Positions 31,901-44,139 of a DNA stretch of 64,000 nt are shown here, piece by piece. How positions within the stretch are numbered: position 1 is the first letter of the stretch; each line of letters opens with the position of its first letter. Below the pieces are notes generated by a model, which was not told the DNA's origin, made no database searches, and worked only from the letters and a program-made list of their open reading frames with translations. Source of the DNA: Chamaelirium japonicum (Eukaryota; Streptophyta; Magnoliopsida; Liliales; Melanthiaceae); the NCBI GenBank assembly GCA_947650365.1, contig OX393555.1, positions 14,525,550-14,589,549 on the forward strand, written 5' to 3'. Position numbers and translations under genes: made by a program.

Positions 31901-32699
31901 TGTAGGGTTAATTAGTGCTCTTTCTTTCTCTAACAAATGAATCACACCCCGAAGACAACCACGACCACCGAAGATAACTGTCTAAGTGCAGATGGGCACG
32001 AGCATTTACTAGTGTCTAAGTGCCGACGGGCATGGGCATTTATTTGAAGGAACGCGAGATGGAACATGATATTGTGCCTAAGCCAAGAGCCTTTCTTTTT
32101 TGTTCTGGAACATACAAAACTGCACTTTGGAAACTCGATCATTTTCACAAGAAATACTCTGTTATATGGAACTATGTGGACGTCCGAGTGGTCTCGGTGC
32201 GCATTACAGCCGCACGCAGTCGGTTGAAGTACGATTCACTTTTGGGTCGCCAGCCATCTTGCTGCTGTAATGCGCATGGGCCCACCGATCGGGTCGACCG
32301 ACTGGAGAAGATCTGAACTCAAAGTATACTTTTTACCCATCAAGAGGGTGTCAATCAGTCATATAAGATGTTCATCATTACCTTACAGATCTTGAACGCT
32401 ATATCGTCTGGTTACCTCTTCTAGCCCTTTGCTGATTTGCAAATCATGCACTTCTTTACAAAATTTGCACAAATCGCAGAATGTCGTTGCAAGAGGGAAC
32501 GGTCTCAACTTCGCATTCTCCACCACCGGCACAAGATTTATGAGCTATGGATTTTTCATGTCCTCATTCTCCGACGGTCACTTCTTGATCTTGGTATGCT
32601 CTATTGGAATCCCGAGCTTCTCTTCAAGGACCTAATTCCTCGACGGAACCCAATTCGAATTTGACACAGAGCTCCACTAAGTCCTCACTATTTTGACTT

Positions 32700-32752
<53 letters not shown>

Positions 32753-33027
32753 AATATATACTTATGTATATGCGAACTTGGACCGTTCACTATTTTGACG
32801 AAAATCAAGGAATCCCATGTATTGCCTAAAGTTAAGAGTAAGATAGCAGTTTGATGGTATTAAACCAGACCCTCGCTACACAGGAGAGGCCATGCAGATA
32901 TAAACTGATCCGTAATTTATTTGGGAAGAAGAATGTATAAATTCTAGAGATATTTTGCTTCGACACAACTTAACGCAATTAGATTTGTCTACTTATCGAT
33001 GTTGGCTATATAATTCCATATGGCACT
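31901..33027. other. gene-free; small 34-bp duplication and a GA microsatellite
   Basis: A 34-bp unit starting tgtctaagtgc is repeated at 31979 and 32013. A (GA)24 tract lies at 32703-32750. The sequence from about 32760 to 33027 may be the inner flank of the LTR element whose polypurine tract appears at 35915. Confidence 0.5.
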
Positions 33028-33042
33028 AATATGCACATGCTC
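33028..33042. repeat. 15-bp target-site duplication, left copy
   Basis: aatatgcacatgctc here is identical to 35824-35838, just after the poly(A) tail of the LINE. Confidence 0.93.
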
Positions 33043-35823
33043 CTTTTCTTCATCTCTGCTGCCGTACCAGAGGTCCAGAGCTCGGCGGAGGAGCTTTAAT
33101 GGCGTAACGGAGCCACGAAAAGGCAGCAGTGGCTCTAGATTTTCGGGTGATTCGGTGGTGGTGCCATGGGGGATCCCCATCTTGGGGGCCCCTCTCCTCC
33201 TCCTCCTCCTTCCTCCTGAGGTGGAGGACGGGATCTAGAGAATGCTGTTGGTGGAGATGGGCTGGCAGCTGCGGATGATGTTCATCCCCCTCGAGTGGAA
33301 GAGTTTTTGGATGAAGGTAACCTTTCAGGTCAAAGAGGAAGATGCAGTGCAGTGGTCCGTGTGAAGTCCAGGTCTCTCACTTCTTCTTCCTCTGGTAATG
33401 GGAGATCGGAGCAGGGCTTGGGTATTTTGAGAACTCAATCGGTTGGAGGTTTCGAAGTGGGTTCTGGATCTGGTGGAGTTTCTGTGCCCCGATCTGGTGG
33501 ATCTTCTGATGAGGGTGTTGCGGAGCTGATTGCTGATCCCAGATCTGGTGTGAGATCCAGAGCTGATGGTCCGGTAGCTGCTGTGCCCCAATCTGCTGTG
33601 TCGATTGGTGATGGGGCTGCTGAACCACATACTACTGTGGGGTCGGGTGGACTTCCGGAGGGTGCTTGTTTCCCTCCCCCCTTCTCTATTCCCCGCACAG
33701 CCCTTGATCAATTTCTGTAGGTTCGGGCGTTGGGGATGCTGCACCTCAGACCAATAAAACATATGCAGCAGTTGCTGCCGAATAGGTGTTTGTGGATATG
33801 CCAAAGACAACTGCAGATGAGTCCACTGCAGATTTTAATACAGCAATGGGACCAGGTGTACCCTAGGTGTCTGTTGGAGTGCCTGAACCACGAGGGGAGA
33901 GAGCAGCGGGTAATGCTTGGAATAGTTCTCGTCTTCTGTCTGCTTTGACTCCCGATGATTATAAGCTTACTTATATTGAACCAACAGTGATCGAAGGAAA
34001 GAAAATTGCAGTTTGCCCACAGGAAGAGCTAGCTAAATCGGAAAGCTTTTGGGCCAACGCTCTAGTGGGCTTTGTCTTGGGGCGACGACCTTTCTTCCCT
34101 CACCTAAAGGAGTCGGTGTTGAGAATGTGAAAACCGAAGGGCGGAATGGAGATGTTTTCCCGGGAGAATGATATTTTTCTCTTCAAATTTGTGGAGCCTG
34201 AAGACTGTTCGAGAATCTTAGCTGGCGGTCCTTGGCATTATCAAGGGCGACCTCTTGTGCTTAAGAAGTGGACGAGTGACACTCGGTACGACAGGGCGAT
34301 GCTCACTCATATACCTGTCTGGGTCAGATTCCCTAGTCTCCCGGATAAGTTGTGGTCGTTTGATGCCCTTAGTAGGATGGGCAGTATTTTGGGAAGACCG
34401 GTTGGTATGGATGGCCCCACAGCTGCAGCGGTAGCTCATAAGGAAGGGGGAAGGATGAACTATGCGAGGATCTGCGTGGAGATTGATGTGGAGGATGACC
34501 TAAGGTTTGATGTTGAAGCTCGGAATGATGCGGGCACCTTTGCCTCAGTGCAACCTGTGTCATATGACTGGAAACCTACTCGATGCAGAGCGTGTAAGTC
34601 TTTTGATCACAATGAAAATGATTGTGTGTCACACCCGAAGATCTCAGACAAGTGGAAGACTATGCAAGGGCCTAGGATTAATCCTGTTAAGAATCATTGG
34701 GTGCCAAAGGATAAATCTCCTTTGGACACCAATGCTTGGGTACAAGTAGGCCCTAAGCATAAAGCCTCGGCTAAGGTAGTGGCTGCCAAAACTAGAACTG
34801 CAGATTCTGGTTCTAGTTCCAAGATAGGGAGCGCCTCTCGATTTGCAGCTTTGGCAAATCAGGAGGGGGACTTTGAGGCTGGAGCTCCTGATGGTACGCA
34901 TGTTGTGGTTGGAACTAGTACAATGGCTTATGCTGGTCCAACAGGATGCAAGGCTGTAACAGATGATTTGCAGCAGGAAGTTGCAGCAGAAGGGCTTGCT
35001 GGGGCGACTGCTGATATTACACAGCTGAATGGCGAGGTACCTGATGTAGTTACACAGCAGATCGCAGCAGATTGTACTGTTGTAATGCAGGATGCTGATG
35101 TTGAAGGGCAGGATGATGAGAATGAGGGTTCGTTTGAGGAGGACACAGTAACTGATGTTACACTGCCTAAGGAAGCTGTTACGCACGTAGAGGCTGATGC
35201 AGTACCTGATGCTGAAACACTAAATATTGCTGATGCAGCTGGGGAAGAAGAGGTTGTTACGATGCCAGAAGCTGGTGTAACAGATGTTATACAAGTTGGA
35301 GGCTTAGTGGAGGGGGGACTAGCTCGCCGCAGTCCTAGACTTGCTAACCGAGGATCGGACACGATTGAGGCCAGAGCTTCGCTCCGAGCCAAATCTCGAG
35401 CCCTTGAATCTAACTTACACCGCCGACCACCACGGCCTAGGACCCCACTCATACAGGATCTTAAGGATCAGTTGTCTAATCTTAATGGAGAGGACTTGGG
35501 CCTGCCCATCAACATGCTGGAGGACAGAATCATCCGTGATTTAGCTTCGGCTGTCGGCTTCTCCATCAAGGAGAAAGACTCGGGATCGCTCCTAGCTCTA
35601 TTCCGTGATATGGAAAGATCGAGGGCTTCTGTGCCTTAGGACTTTCGGCTTGTTGTTTCTTTCTTGCTTGTTGTGCAGGGCATTTTTGTTGGCCCGTGTT
35701 GGAAGGGGGTACACCTTGGGTGTTGATGCCGCCTTTGTAACGGTATCCTTTCTTAGTTCATAATGACTTCTGGTTGGGGTCCGCCAAACCCTCCCTCCGG
35801 AGAGGAGGGGTTCTCAAAAAAAA
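33043..35823 (+). mobile_element. ORF1-only L1-type LINE with poly(A) tail
   Basis: It is delimited by a perfect 15-bp duplication on one side and an A10 tail (35816-35825) on the other. It has a leader of about 120 bp, an ORF1 region (33166-35639), a 3' UTR of about 175 bp and the tail. No endonuclease or reverse transcriptase is present and there is no room for them. The element therefore moved, or was last copied, using LINE machinery supplied in trans or derives from an internally deleted master. Mammalian HAL1 elements have the same architecture. Confidence 0.88.
33166..35639 (+). pseudogene. L1 ORF1 protein (DUF4283 plus CCHC knuckle), broken N-terminal half
   Basis: From an ATG at 33166 the frame runs to 33720 with a stop at 33217. 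It shifts frame near 33720, has stops at 33783, 33864 and 34128, then is open for 497 codons (34146-35639). The 34128 stop replaces a Trp expected in the conserved RxWKPKG segment. Recognisable parts are SESFWANALVGFVLGRRPFF (34039 on), MEMFSRENDIFLFKF, GGPWHYQGRPLVLKKW, IPVWVRFPSLP (DUF4283), then the knuckle CRACKSFDHNENDC (about residues 147-160 of the open part). An acidic, Val/Thr/Ala-rich spacer follows, then a C-terminal block (LKDQLSNLNGEDLGL...). The protein would bind nucleic acid as an RNP component. The long acidic region has runs of DVxxQQ- and VTDV-type units. Confidence 0.88.
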
Positions 35824-35914
35824 AATATGCACATGCTCATACTTTTACATATTCTCAAAGATGACTTTATTTGTGCATTTATCTTAATACTGCTTCACTC
35901 GAGGATGAACAAAG

Positions 35915-37700
35915 TTTAAGTTTGGGGGTGTGATCGATGCGCAAATACATCATATTTGTACCCCTAAATCTTTGCCTCTTCATGCAAGACTTGAACATGG
36001 CCAAAGGTGAATCGCACCCCACTATGAGTGGTAGCATCGTTTAAGGGACTACTTTGCTGGAGTAATCCTTCTGACGAACCCCAAAGGAATTATCCCGGTA
36101 AACTCCGACGCTCTACTAAGAGAAATTAGGGTTCTTCTTGCCATTTTAGACGTGCATGACCCGACCCTTTCCCGTTTCACACGAACGAACCCAACAAATG
36201 GGATTTACAAGGGTAAGATAGAGAAAACTAAAACAACCCATTGGAACTAAAACAAAGGGATTCAATCAATATTTCAAGGGTCAAAATAGTTGTTCAGACG
36301 TCTAGTGTGGACTTCCAAACATAAAAAAATTATAAGTGTTGGATCCTCTCGACTTAGACTTCGACGAAGTCAAAATCCAATTAATGTAAAACATGATAAA
36401 ATGTATGATCGATAAAACGATGCATGTAAAATCGATAAAATCATGCAAGAACAAAGCCTAAATCCTGTTTAGATTTCGGGGGCGTTGTCCACGAAACCCT
36501 ACCAAGGGATGTTGCCTCCTGGACCCCTGTGAGCTTACCAGGGAGATCAACCCCGTGTGCGTAGCACACATTTGTTCGATCCAGGACACACAGTACGTCT
36601 TGGCTAGCCCGGCATAAAGAACAATTAAAAATATGTTATTTCCTTAAAAATAGAAGATAACGATGAAGAAACATGCAAAATGATGTGCTCGAGAAACCCT
36701 ATTATACTCTAGTAAACCAACTTATGTCACGACTCTTAGGTGAGCAACTAAAGTCGTGAGATAGACGGTTGAGTCTTTAGATGGTCTTGAATCTTTGTGA
36801 TGCACTTGACTAATATTCAGGAACATAAGTACTACTACGACTTAACAGTAAAGGATTTACATGTAATCTTTCACAAATTGGCTTGACTCATAAATTAATA
36901 CAAAAAAGGATGAGTCACCGCAAGAGATAACATATATTCTGGCTGATATACATAAGATGGATTTGGGATTTATCCTTCAAACCCGAGACAGGTTTAGGAA
37001 GCAGTATTCCTAAATTTGATAGTGATGTGAACCAAGTCGGGTATGTTCTGATTAGCTATTAATAGAAGCTTAAGAGAAATTAAGGGCTTTTCTTCAGTTA
37101 TATATTGTTAATCACATATAAACCATGTAAAACATTTTGAGTGCCGATCTAGGATTACATATTGTGGAGTTTGGTTAGTTTCTGACTTTACTCGATAGGG
37201 ATTTTATAATTAGCCGACAAAGATTTAAAATTAAACCCATAAGCATATATAAACAATCACACAGAGATTTATAAAAAAATCGACACAACACACTAGTGAC
37301 ATCATAACAAATGGAATATGGCTATAGTGTGCGAGATTAATGGATGCAAACCAAGAGACGACACGATGAAGAGTTAGGGTAATCAATCCACAAGGATCAT
37401 CAGAAACCCTCGGGTGGAATGGGTACATCATTTCCACAGTGAGGTGGATGAAGAAGAAGGCGGTTCACAAGGAGGAGGAGGAAGTAGCGCCACATGGAGA
37501 ATAGCCACGTTGCCAGGAGGAGGAGGAAGACATTGCATTACCGTGAGGAAGTCAACACACCATCACGGAGAAAGAGAGCCAAAGTAGATCATGTGGAGAA
37601 AATGAATATAAGAGGGGGATTTATGAGGTATATAAAGGAAAAAGAGAAATATTAGAGGCTAGCTTCAAGCTAATTCATCATCCCCTCCATGTGGAACTTG
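35915..37700 (+). mobile_element. probable gypsy polypurine tract and start of an LTR
   Basis: The words gaggatgaacaaag then tttaagtttgggggtgtgat match the polypurine end and LTR start typical of Tat/Athila-type gypsy elements. AT-rich sequence follows, with cgataaaacgatgcatg-type short repeats (36400-36450). The far end of the LTR is not defined and no ORF is supported. Confidence 0.4.
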
Positions 37701-38009
37701 TATTTCTTTTAAAGAGATTTTCTAGAAAAGAGGGCATCAAAGAAGGTTCATGGAGATCATGGGGGAGTACTTCATGGAGAGATCATGGGGATAGAGGGCC
37801 CCAATAGAGGAGAAACTGGGAATCTGTAAATTGATATCACAACCAATCATCCAAAAGAACCCTAGAATGTCATTGGTGATCACACCACTCTTGTTAGTGT
37901 CCAAAGCATCACTTGCTTTACTTTTGTGAGGTTGCATGGTTGAAGGGGCAGGTCGATGCCAGCCCATGATGCGTCATAAATGAGCCGGAGTAGCCAAGTA
38001 AGGGGCTTG
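37701..38009. other. no gene seen
   Basis: Mixed composition and no repeat of note. The short minus-strand ORF here shows no family. Confidence 0.4.
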
Positions 38010-38340
38010 TCACCATGGCATCACCTAAGAGCTCACTTGTAATGACATTAGCACGATGTCAGCAATGAGCTCGCTCGTGGTGATCGATGTCAACATGAAG
38101 TCGCTAGTGAGCATGCTCATGATGCCATTAGCATGACCTTGACAAGGAGCCTGCCTGTGGCGAGATCAATATGACTTCAGCAAGGAGCTCGCTTATGATA
38201 ACATCAACATGATGTTAGTAGAGAGCTCGCCTGCAATATTGTCCACATGACATCAGCATGAAGATTGCCCTTGGTTATGTTAGCATGACCTCAATAGTGG
38301 GTTCGCTCTAGGAATCCACGATACAACCTTAGCTGAGATC
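38010..38340. repeat. degenerate tandem repeat, units of about 55-60 bp
   Basis: Words gagctcgct(c/t), catgatg.c(a)tcag and ca(a/t)catgac recur about six times. It resembles the gctcgcc-type arrays at 44.7-51.4 kb in vocabulary (agctcgcc), so it may be a distant relative. Confidence 0.6.
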
Positions 38341-41041
38341 TTGTATTTGGTAAAGAACAGGACGACCACGGGGAGTTCGCTTGGTTGGCAGCGAGCTTGC
38401 CTCTGGTACTATATTTCACCCTTCGGAGGCATATTTGGTTCCCTCATGGACTTATCCTCAAAGAAGTGGGGTCGGGGATGAGCAATCCCTTCTCGCATGT
38501 TGCCTAGCGCAGACATGGTGCCAGGAAGCGAGGCATCTGTCAAGTGGCGTGCACAGATCTAACATAGCCAGGGCATTGCGCCCCCAATGAGAGGATGGCA
38601 CGTGGAATAAGAGAACGGCGTGGTACACTTCATTGGCCACATACTGGTTCATGATGGCGCCAACCCGTCACCAATTAGACCTTGACACGTGAAGATTCTC
38701 TGAGCAACATGGCAACCCTGTTGCATGCACAGTGCTCCCCACATCTGATAGCGTTTGGGCTAGCCTGGGAGGTGGTCTCCTGCACCAATAGCACATTGCC
38801 TGACAGCCACATATCGACTCCTCCAGTCTATGGAGTCCTATAAAAGCCCAGCGAGAGCCTTGTTGAAGGGGTGGGTTGAAAACCTGTGAGTCCTACCCTA
38901 ACCCTGGCTCTCTTTCGTGACTAGCTCGCTCCCCTACCCTCACTGAGTGCTGCCTTATGCATCAGAGGGCCATTGCTCAATAGGGAGTCGGCCGTCTCTG
39001 ACCACTTTATGGTTTCTCAACTCGTTCCACCCTGCTTGAACCTTTATGTTGACAGAGAGGAAGACCGCAGTTGCAGAGCAGCCTCTCTCCAACCAAGAAT
39101 TTCTTCCAGCGAAAACTTTGAGAGGAGAAATATGCTTTTTCCCCCGACAATTCTTATGATCACCTTTCTTGTTAGAACAAGTGTGGTCTCATCAATAATT
39201 CAATTTAATCTTATTTACAACCAGCAAACTAAGCCCACCAATAAAGATCTAGCATCTAGATGGGTTTGATTCCCTCACTCAACCCTAACACCTTGTGAAC
39301 AAATAGCCCATGACCCCTATCCACATATATATCACATCTTTGTGTTCTCTATAGAGAATTTTGATAGGGGGAGTACAAGATGATAGACCTTCCATTGGAG
39401 CCTCAATCAACATCCACACAACCTGACCAACTTATGAGCAGTTTAACCCATGACCCTACCCACCAACCTCACCTTCTGGGTTGCAAGGCTGGGAATCATT
39501 AGATGTGAAGCACCAGTTGGACTTCCATTGGGTGATGAAAGCATCCAATGCATTGCATGTTTCCACTAAGTTTCTTTATCAGCTCAAGATACCCTCAACA
39601 AACTTTGTCAATGTGCTCAATGACCTCCAACTTGTGTGGGGGTAGTGTGCTAAAAGATCGAAGATGGTCGATCGCCGATGATGTCAGCACCGGAATCCGG
39701 TGATCCAACCCCATTAGTACCACCAACCAATGGGGCAAAAGAATATATGCTTCCCACATGCAAACCAAAATCATTTCAATGGGAGCTTGTTAGGATCCCC
39801 ATTCCCCCATTCTTTTCCTTATGTTTATTGGAGCCTGAGGATCCCGCTGACGACAATTCGCACGGGCAGACGGCCACCTGGTGCACATATGATTGGAGAG
39901 ATTAGGCTCGATCATGGGTCGAAAGCCGAGATGCGCGAAAGAGATCAAAACCAACAAGAAAAACAACAAAAGCATCAGCAAAAGCTAGAACAAGAGTAGT
40001 ATATTGTTGAGGGTGATAAACATTCTATTGTTCATATTCAAACATTCCTTATTGGTGTTTGGACCATCTTGTTGCAAGTGGAGTGAAGGGTGGTTGTCTG
40101 CAATGTGGGTGGTCCTCTAGCATGCCTTGCCTTGAGAATAAAGGGGTCCCTTTGATCTTTAAAATATATCAAGGACCCCAAGTCCCAATCTCTCATAAAA
40201 GGTAGCAACCCTTTGGGCCTTGTCCTCACAAAATCTTAAGGCAAAGCACACTTGGGTGGAGCCTTTCACTTGTATGGTAATCTTGACCCAAGTGGTGCAA
40301 CCCAACATGGTCATCATAAAAGTGTGTGTGCATTTGGGATAGGGCCTATCCTTGTGGTCCAATGAGCTAAAGGGTATGAGTAGGCACATGGAGGTTGATA
40401 TTGTGGTCCATTGGAAATCTATGATTGATCATGAAGCGGAGATTGATGAGCGATCGATCGCACGATCCGATGGTGTGTTACGTAGGATTTGATTGTTGAT
40501 CAACCTAGTTAGAAAATTGCTCCTTGGTTGGATGAGCTATACCCATCAACTAGCCTTCTGAGTTTCTTGATAGAGTTCTTTCTTGTCAAGTTGCTTTGGT
40601 TAGGTTATCAATACAAATTTTAAGTGAAGTGATTAAAATAGTCTCCCCGGACCATGGAATCACCTTGGTTTGGGGTCGACTGCCAACACTTGCCGCGTCT
40701 GTTCGGGTCACCCGCCAGCATGAAGGGCTCACCTAGGGGGTGTAGACATCACAAATGGGGGTATAAATGGACAATCTGGAACCATACGTCCGGGGGGGGG
40801 GGCAGATATTCGTGAGTGGACCCCGAACCACTGTGATACCGCGGTTCGGGGGGAGTTGCTAGAAATCTTTATCAATCTCTTTTGGACCCTTCTTAATAGG
40901 GTTAGCAATGCGTCCAGACCTGACCCATGTTCAATTGAGCCCGACCTGTTTGGAACAGGGTTTGGGCCTACAATAATACTCAATGAAAATCGTGCTTGGG
41001 CATATATCTCAAGATCAAAGAGGTAATGTGTGAGAGGTCCT
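38341..41041. other. long stretch without a supported gene
   Basis: The ORFs are short and unrelated to families I know. 39151-39160 carries cccccgacaattct, similar to the LTR end at 46301-46310. A 10-base G run (40793-40802) and a ccccgaac...gttcgggg hairpin (40821-40852) are the only local structures. Probably decayed LTR-element sequence. Confidence 0.4.
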
Positions 41042-41340
41042 TGACAACATATCGTTTTGGTGAACAAGACCCTCTTAAGTTTCGTTTAGCCTAAGGTCCC
41101 TGACTTTTTATCATAAACCCGAAATTATCCTCACAAGCTCTCTTCTCCCAAATCTCTCGAGCATAGCCAAGTGACGCCGCCACCCCAGTCCTTGGTCCAA
41201 CAGATCGGTTCGGTGAACGTAGCTTGAGGCGCAGTTGCTCGCGACGGAGACGAGTGGGTGCGGTTAGGGTTCAGTTTAGGATTCCTAGATCTTGGGTTCA
41301 TCCTATGGCCTATAAATCTTATGTTTAGATTCCGTTCGGT
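41042..41340. repeat. dispersed repeat related to 31603-31900
   Basis: Colinear words with the earlier copy: ttttggtgaacaagaccct, taagtttcgtttagcctaag, gggttcatcctatggcc. This copy also carries an internal second 'acagatcggttcggtgaac' (41200 on). Confidence 0.65.
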
Positions 41341-43200
41341 GTCGGCGAGCAGCGGAAGCGAGAATCTCATATGGCGGATGTTTAGTAAGGCTCGGTTAAG
41401 TTCAACGAAACTGATGGCATTCAGATGAAAATTTAAAAGACCGTGGGAGGTATTTTCGTCTATAGGGTATGTTTGGCCTTTAGCTTAACTGGCTTCTATG
41501 TGGGGGACCGACCGCTAACGGCCCCAAGATTAAATAAGAAATGGGCCAGGTCTGGGCTTCTATGGGTCAACTGATCCGAACCGGTTCGCTTTACAAGTAG
41601 CACAAAAGATCAATCAATTACATAGCATGTATTGAAATGTCAAAGTCATTATTGGCATATCAAACTCATCAAATTTAATCTATTCTTTTGCATCTTGATT
41701 CTATTTTTTTAATTGAACCATAATATCTTTCGGTCTCTAATTTATCTAATTAAATAGTACAATTGTGATCATAATTCCTCTAGGTGCATAAAAATGGATA
41801 GACATGTGGCAGCATCTTATAAGGACTAAGAGTAACATAATAAAGAGGAATCAGTGAGCATAAAGATCGATGATCGGAATCAGTAAACAAGAATTTGAGT
41901 TAGGAAGGAAAAGAAAAATCAGCAGTGGGATATTTAAAAAGTTTGCTACAATGTCGATTCTAGATAGCTGAAGAGGAATCACAGTGATGTATTTACAAGT
42001 TTGCCCTTGGATTGATTCCTGACCACGAGGATGAATTCACAGAGGAATGCTGTCAAATCACCGTAAAATTGATTCCTGATAACGAAAGAGAAAGAACACG
42101 GGTAACTGTTGAAGGATTCAACAATTCACATTGTAAGGATGAAGGCCTCACGACGAATAAAGAAGATATCAGATGAAGCTGCTGATGGTAGCTGAAGAAG
42201 GCGATACTACAATAGATAGCTTCATCGATACTAGCTTAGCCTGGAGGATACAAAGCTTCCTCTGCAAGAGTCTCCTACTTTCTTTATCCCATATGCTTTA
42301 ACAACCTGGCACGCAAGTGACAGGAAGACTGCGATAATTTGATTATGTGGATGACGAGTAAATTAATGGAGTGACAGCTGTATCATCTTACTGCCCGACG
42401 ACCTTCCTACAATCGATTCTTGAAGAAGATAATGATGTAAGGAGGATGACGGCCAGGCAACTTGGACACATCTGTAATCGTTATGATTACCTTTGATTGA
42501 ATCCTCAAAATTAGTAGATCTGGTAACTACCTTGACCAAAGAAGCCTATAAATAGGTGGCCAAGGCCTTGTCCGAAGGATTGATGAAAAAATCTGAGAAA
42601 AAAGACTGCATGAATTGTAAAAGAGAGGAGTTTTCGTAGTTTCAGATCTGTTAATCTAAGAGCGTGTAGTTCTGATTTGATGATAAAGCTTTCTCGATTC
42701 TTGCCCATGATTTTTCCCTCTCAATTTGAGAGGGTTTGCACGTAAAACTCGTACGTTGTGTTGCGATCCCTGATTGATTTCATAATTTCCCCTCAATTCA
42801 GTAAATCAGCATCCGATTGATCAGTTTGCAACTGATTTCTCTTAGTTTATTCTCTTATTTTTTTGAAATCCATTAAAATCATTTTGTCCGGTTTCAATCT
42901 TGAGAATCGCGGTAGGTCAAGCTTCAATCACTTGATCCTTTCAAACTTGGCCGTTGATCTCAAGATCCTACCACCAGCTCTCAAATTTAATTTGCACGGC
43001 AATATCTTTTATCTCTTAATTTATTTGTTTTATAGGGAAAGATAAAAAAAGGTAATGAGTTTGATCAATGCAAAATTTCTATTGAATCAAATTGTCCACT
43101 TAAATCCAATTATAATCATTCGTTCAATCATAAAACGTGTATGACTTGGACTGAATTGTATCTGGGTTAGATCGGGGCCATCATGAGTCCCATTTTTTAA
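41341..43200. mobile_element. probable LTR or promoter-bearing retroelement remnant
   Basis: AT-rich sequence with repeated gaggaatca/attgattcctga words (41840-42080), a TATA box at 42547, and then leader-like sequence rich in gag.gg and ttgcacg. No coding sequence is recognised, so the assignment rests on promoter-like layout only. Confidence 0.3.
42547..42554 (+). promoter_or_regulatory. TATA box
   Basis: tataaata in gcctataaataggtggcc, preceded by a moderately GC-rich block and with no nearby ORF. It probably belongs to a retroelement promoter. Confidence 0.4.
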
Positions 43201-43215
43201 TTAGACTAGAGTTGT

Positions 43216-43540
43216 GAGAGTGCTTCATATCGATGCATTCACGCTCTGGGTCGATGCATTCTTGCTCGGGTTGGTCGGATTCTTGCTGGGGGTCGATGGC
43301 CCTAGGCAACAATCCGTCTCACCCGAGTGAAAATCTAATGACCCTGAGCGAGATTCTATCCCACCCGAGCGAGAATCCAGTGATGGGTTCTTGCTCGGGT
43401 GCAACAGGTTCATGCTCGGGTGGCAGGGCTTCTAGCTCTGGCCAGATGATCTCTGGATTGGGGTTGATGGCTCATCGCTTGAGTTCGACATCTTCTTGCT
43501 CGGGTGCGATGGATTATCGAGCAAGGTCAAAGGCTTTCCA
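43216..43540. repeat. degenerate minisatellite of 'ttcttgctcgggt' units
   Basis: Short units (tgctcgggtgcga.gg and the reverse form cacccgagcgagaatc) alternate on both strands. This creates Ser/Gly-rich ORFs on plus and minus strands that I regard as artefacts. Confidence 0.65.
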
Positions 43541-43780
43541 GATGTTGTCGCAGGCTTATCACCGCCACAGGAGGCTGTTTGGCATCAGAGAAAAGAATCA
43601 AAATATGAAACATACATGGTGTATAGGTGAGATTCACCGATCGGTGCTAGCCGGGTACATCAGACGGTTATAATTATACCACATCAGGTTGGCAAAAGAA
43701 AAGTTGGCAATCGAGTTAGCAAAGCAGCAATTTTGTTGTTCAACGCCTGATTCTTGTTCAGGACTTCAAAGACAACATAA

Positions 43781-44139
43781 GAGCATCTCCATTGGGCTTC
43801 CAGTGTTGGGAGCTCCCAAGGCTCATAAAATCGGCTCCCAATAAGGAACTCCTAGGACTGAATTGGAAAGAATTTATATAGGGACTACTCGTTGGGAGCT
43901 CTGAATTGAAAAAAGAATCACAAAATAACCATAAAAGAAAGGACTGAATTGAAAAGAATTTATGTGGGAACCACTCATTGGGAGCTCCCAGTGCTGTGCT
44001 AACTGTGGCTAGGCGTTGGGAGTTCTCAGTGCCATGTCGAAGACGCATCATGAATTGGGAGCCGGTTTGAGGTGGAATTTTCATTGGGAGCTCTAAATGC
44101 TTGTTGGGAGCGGCCTTAGGAGTCCGTTGGAGATTCTCA
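43781..44139. mobile_element. 359-bp PIF/Harbinger-like MITE with internal duplication
   Basis: The left end gagcatctccattgggctt and the reverse complement of the right end (gagaatctccaacggactc) match well, the familiar gagcatctccaa terminus of plant MITEs. A segment of about 85-90 bp (ggactgaattg.aaagaattt ... cattgggagctc) is tandemly duplicated at 43855 and 43942. The TAA-type duplication is not clean. Confidence 0.72.

Noticed and set aside
37737..40389. Scattered ORFs of 60-98 aa as host genes
   Set aside because: No domain, no consistent strand and no splice-supported continuation; the region looks like decayed repeats.
43233..43673. 146-aa Ser/Gly-rich ORF
   Set aside because: It is a read-through of a short degenerate repeat, with an equivalent ORF on the other strand.
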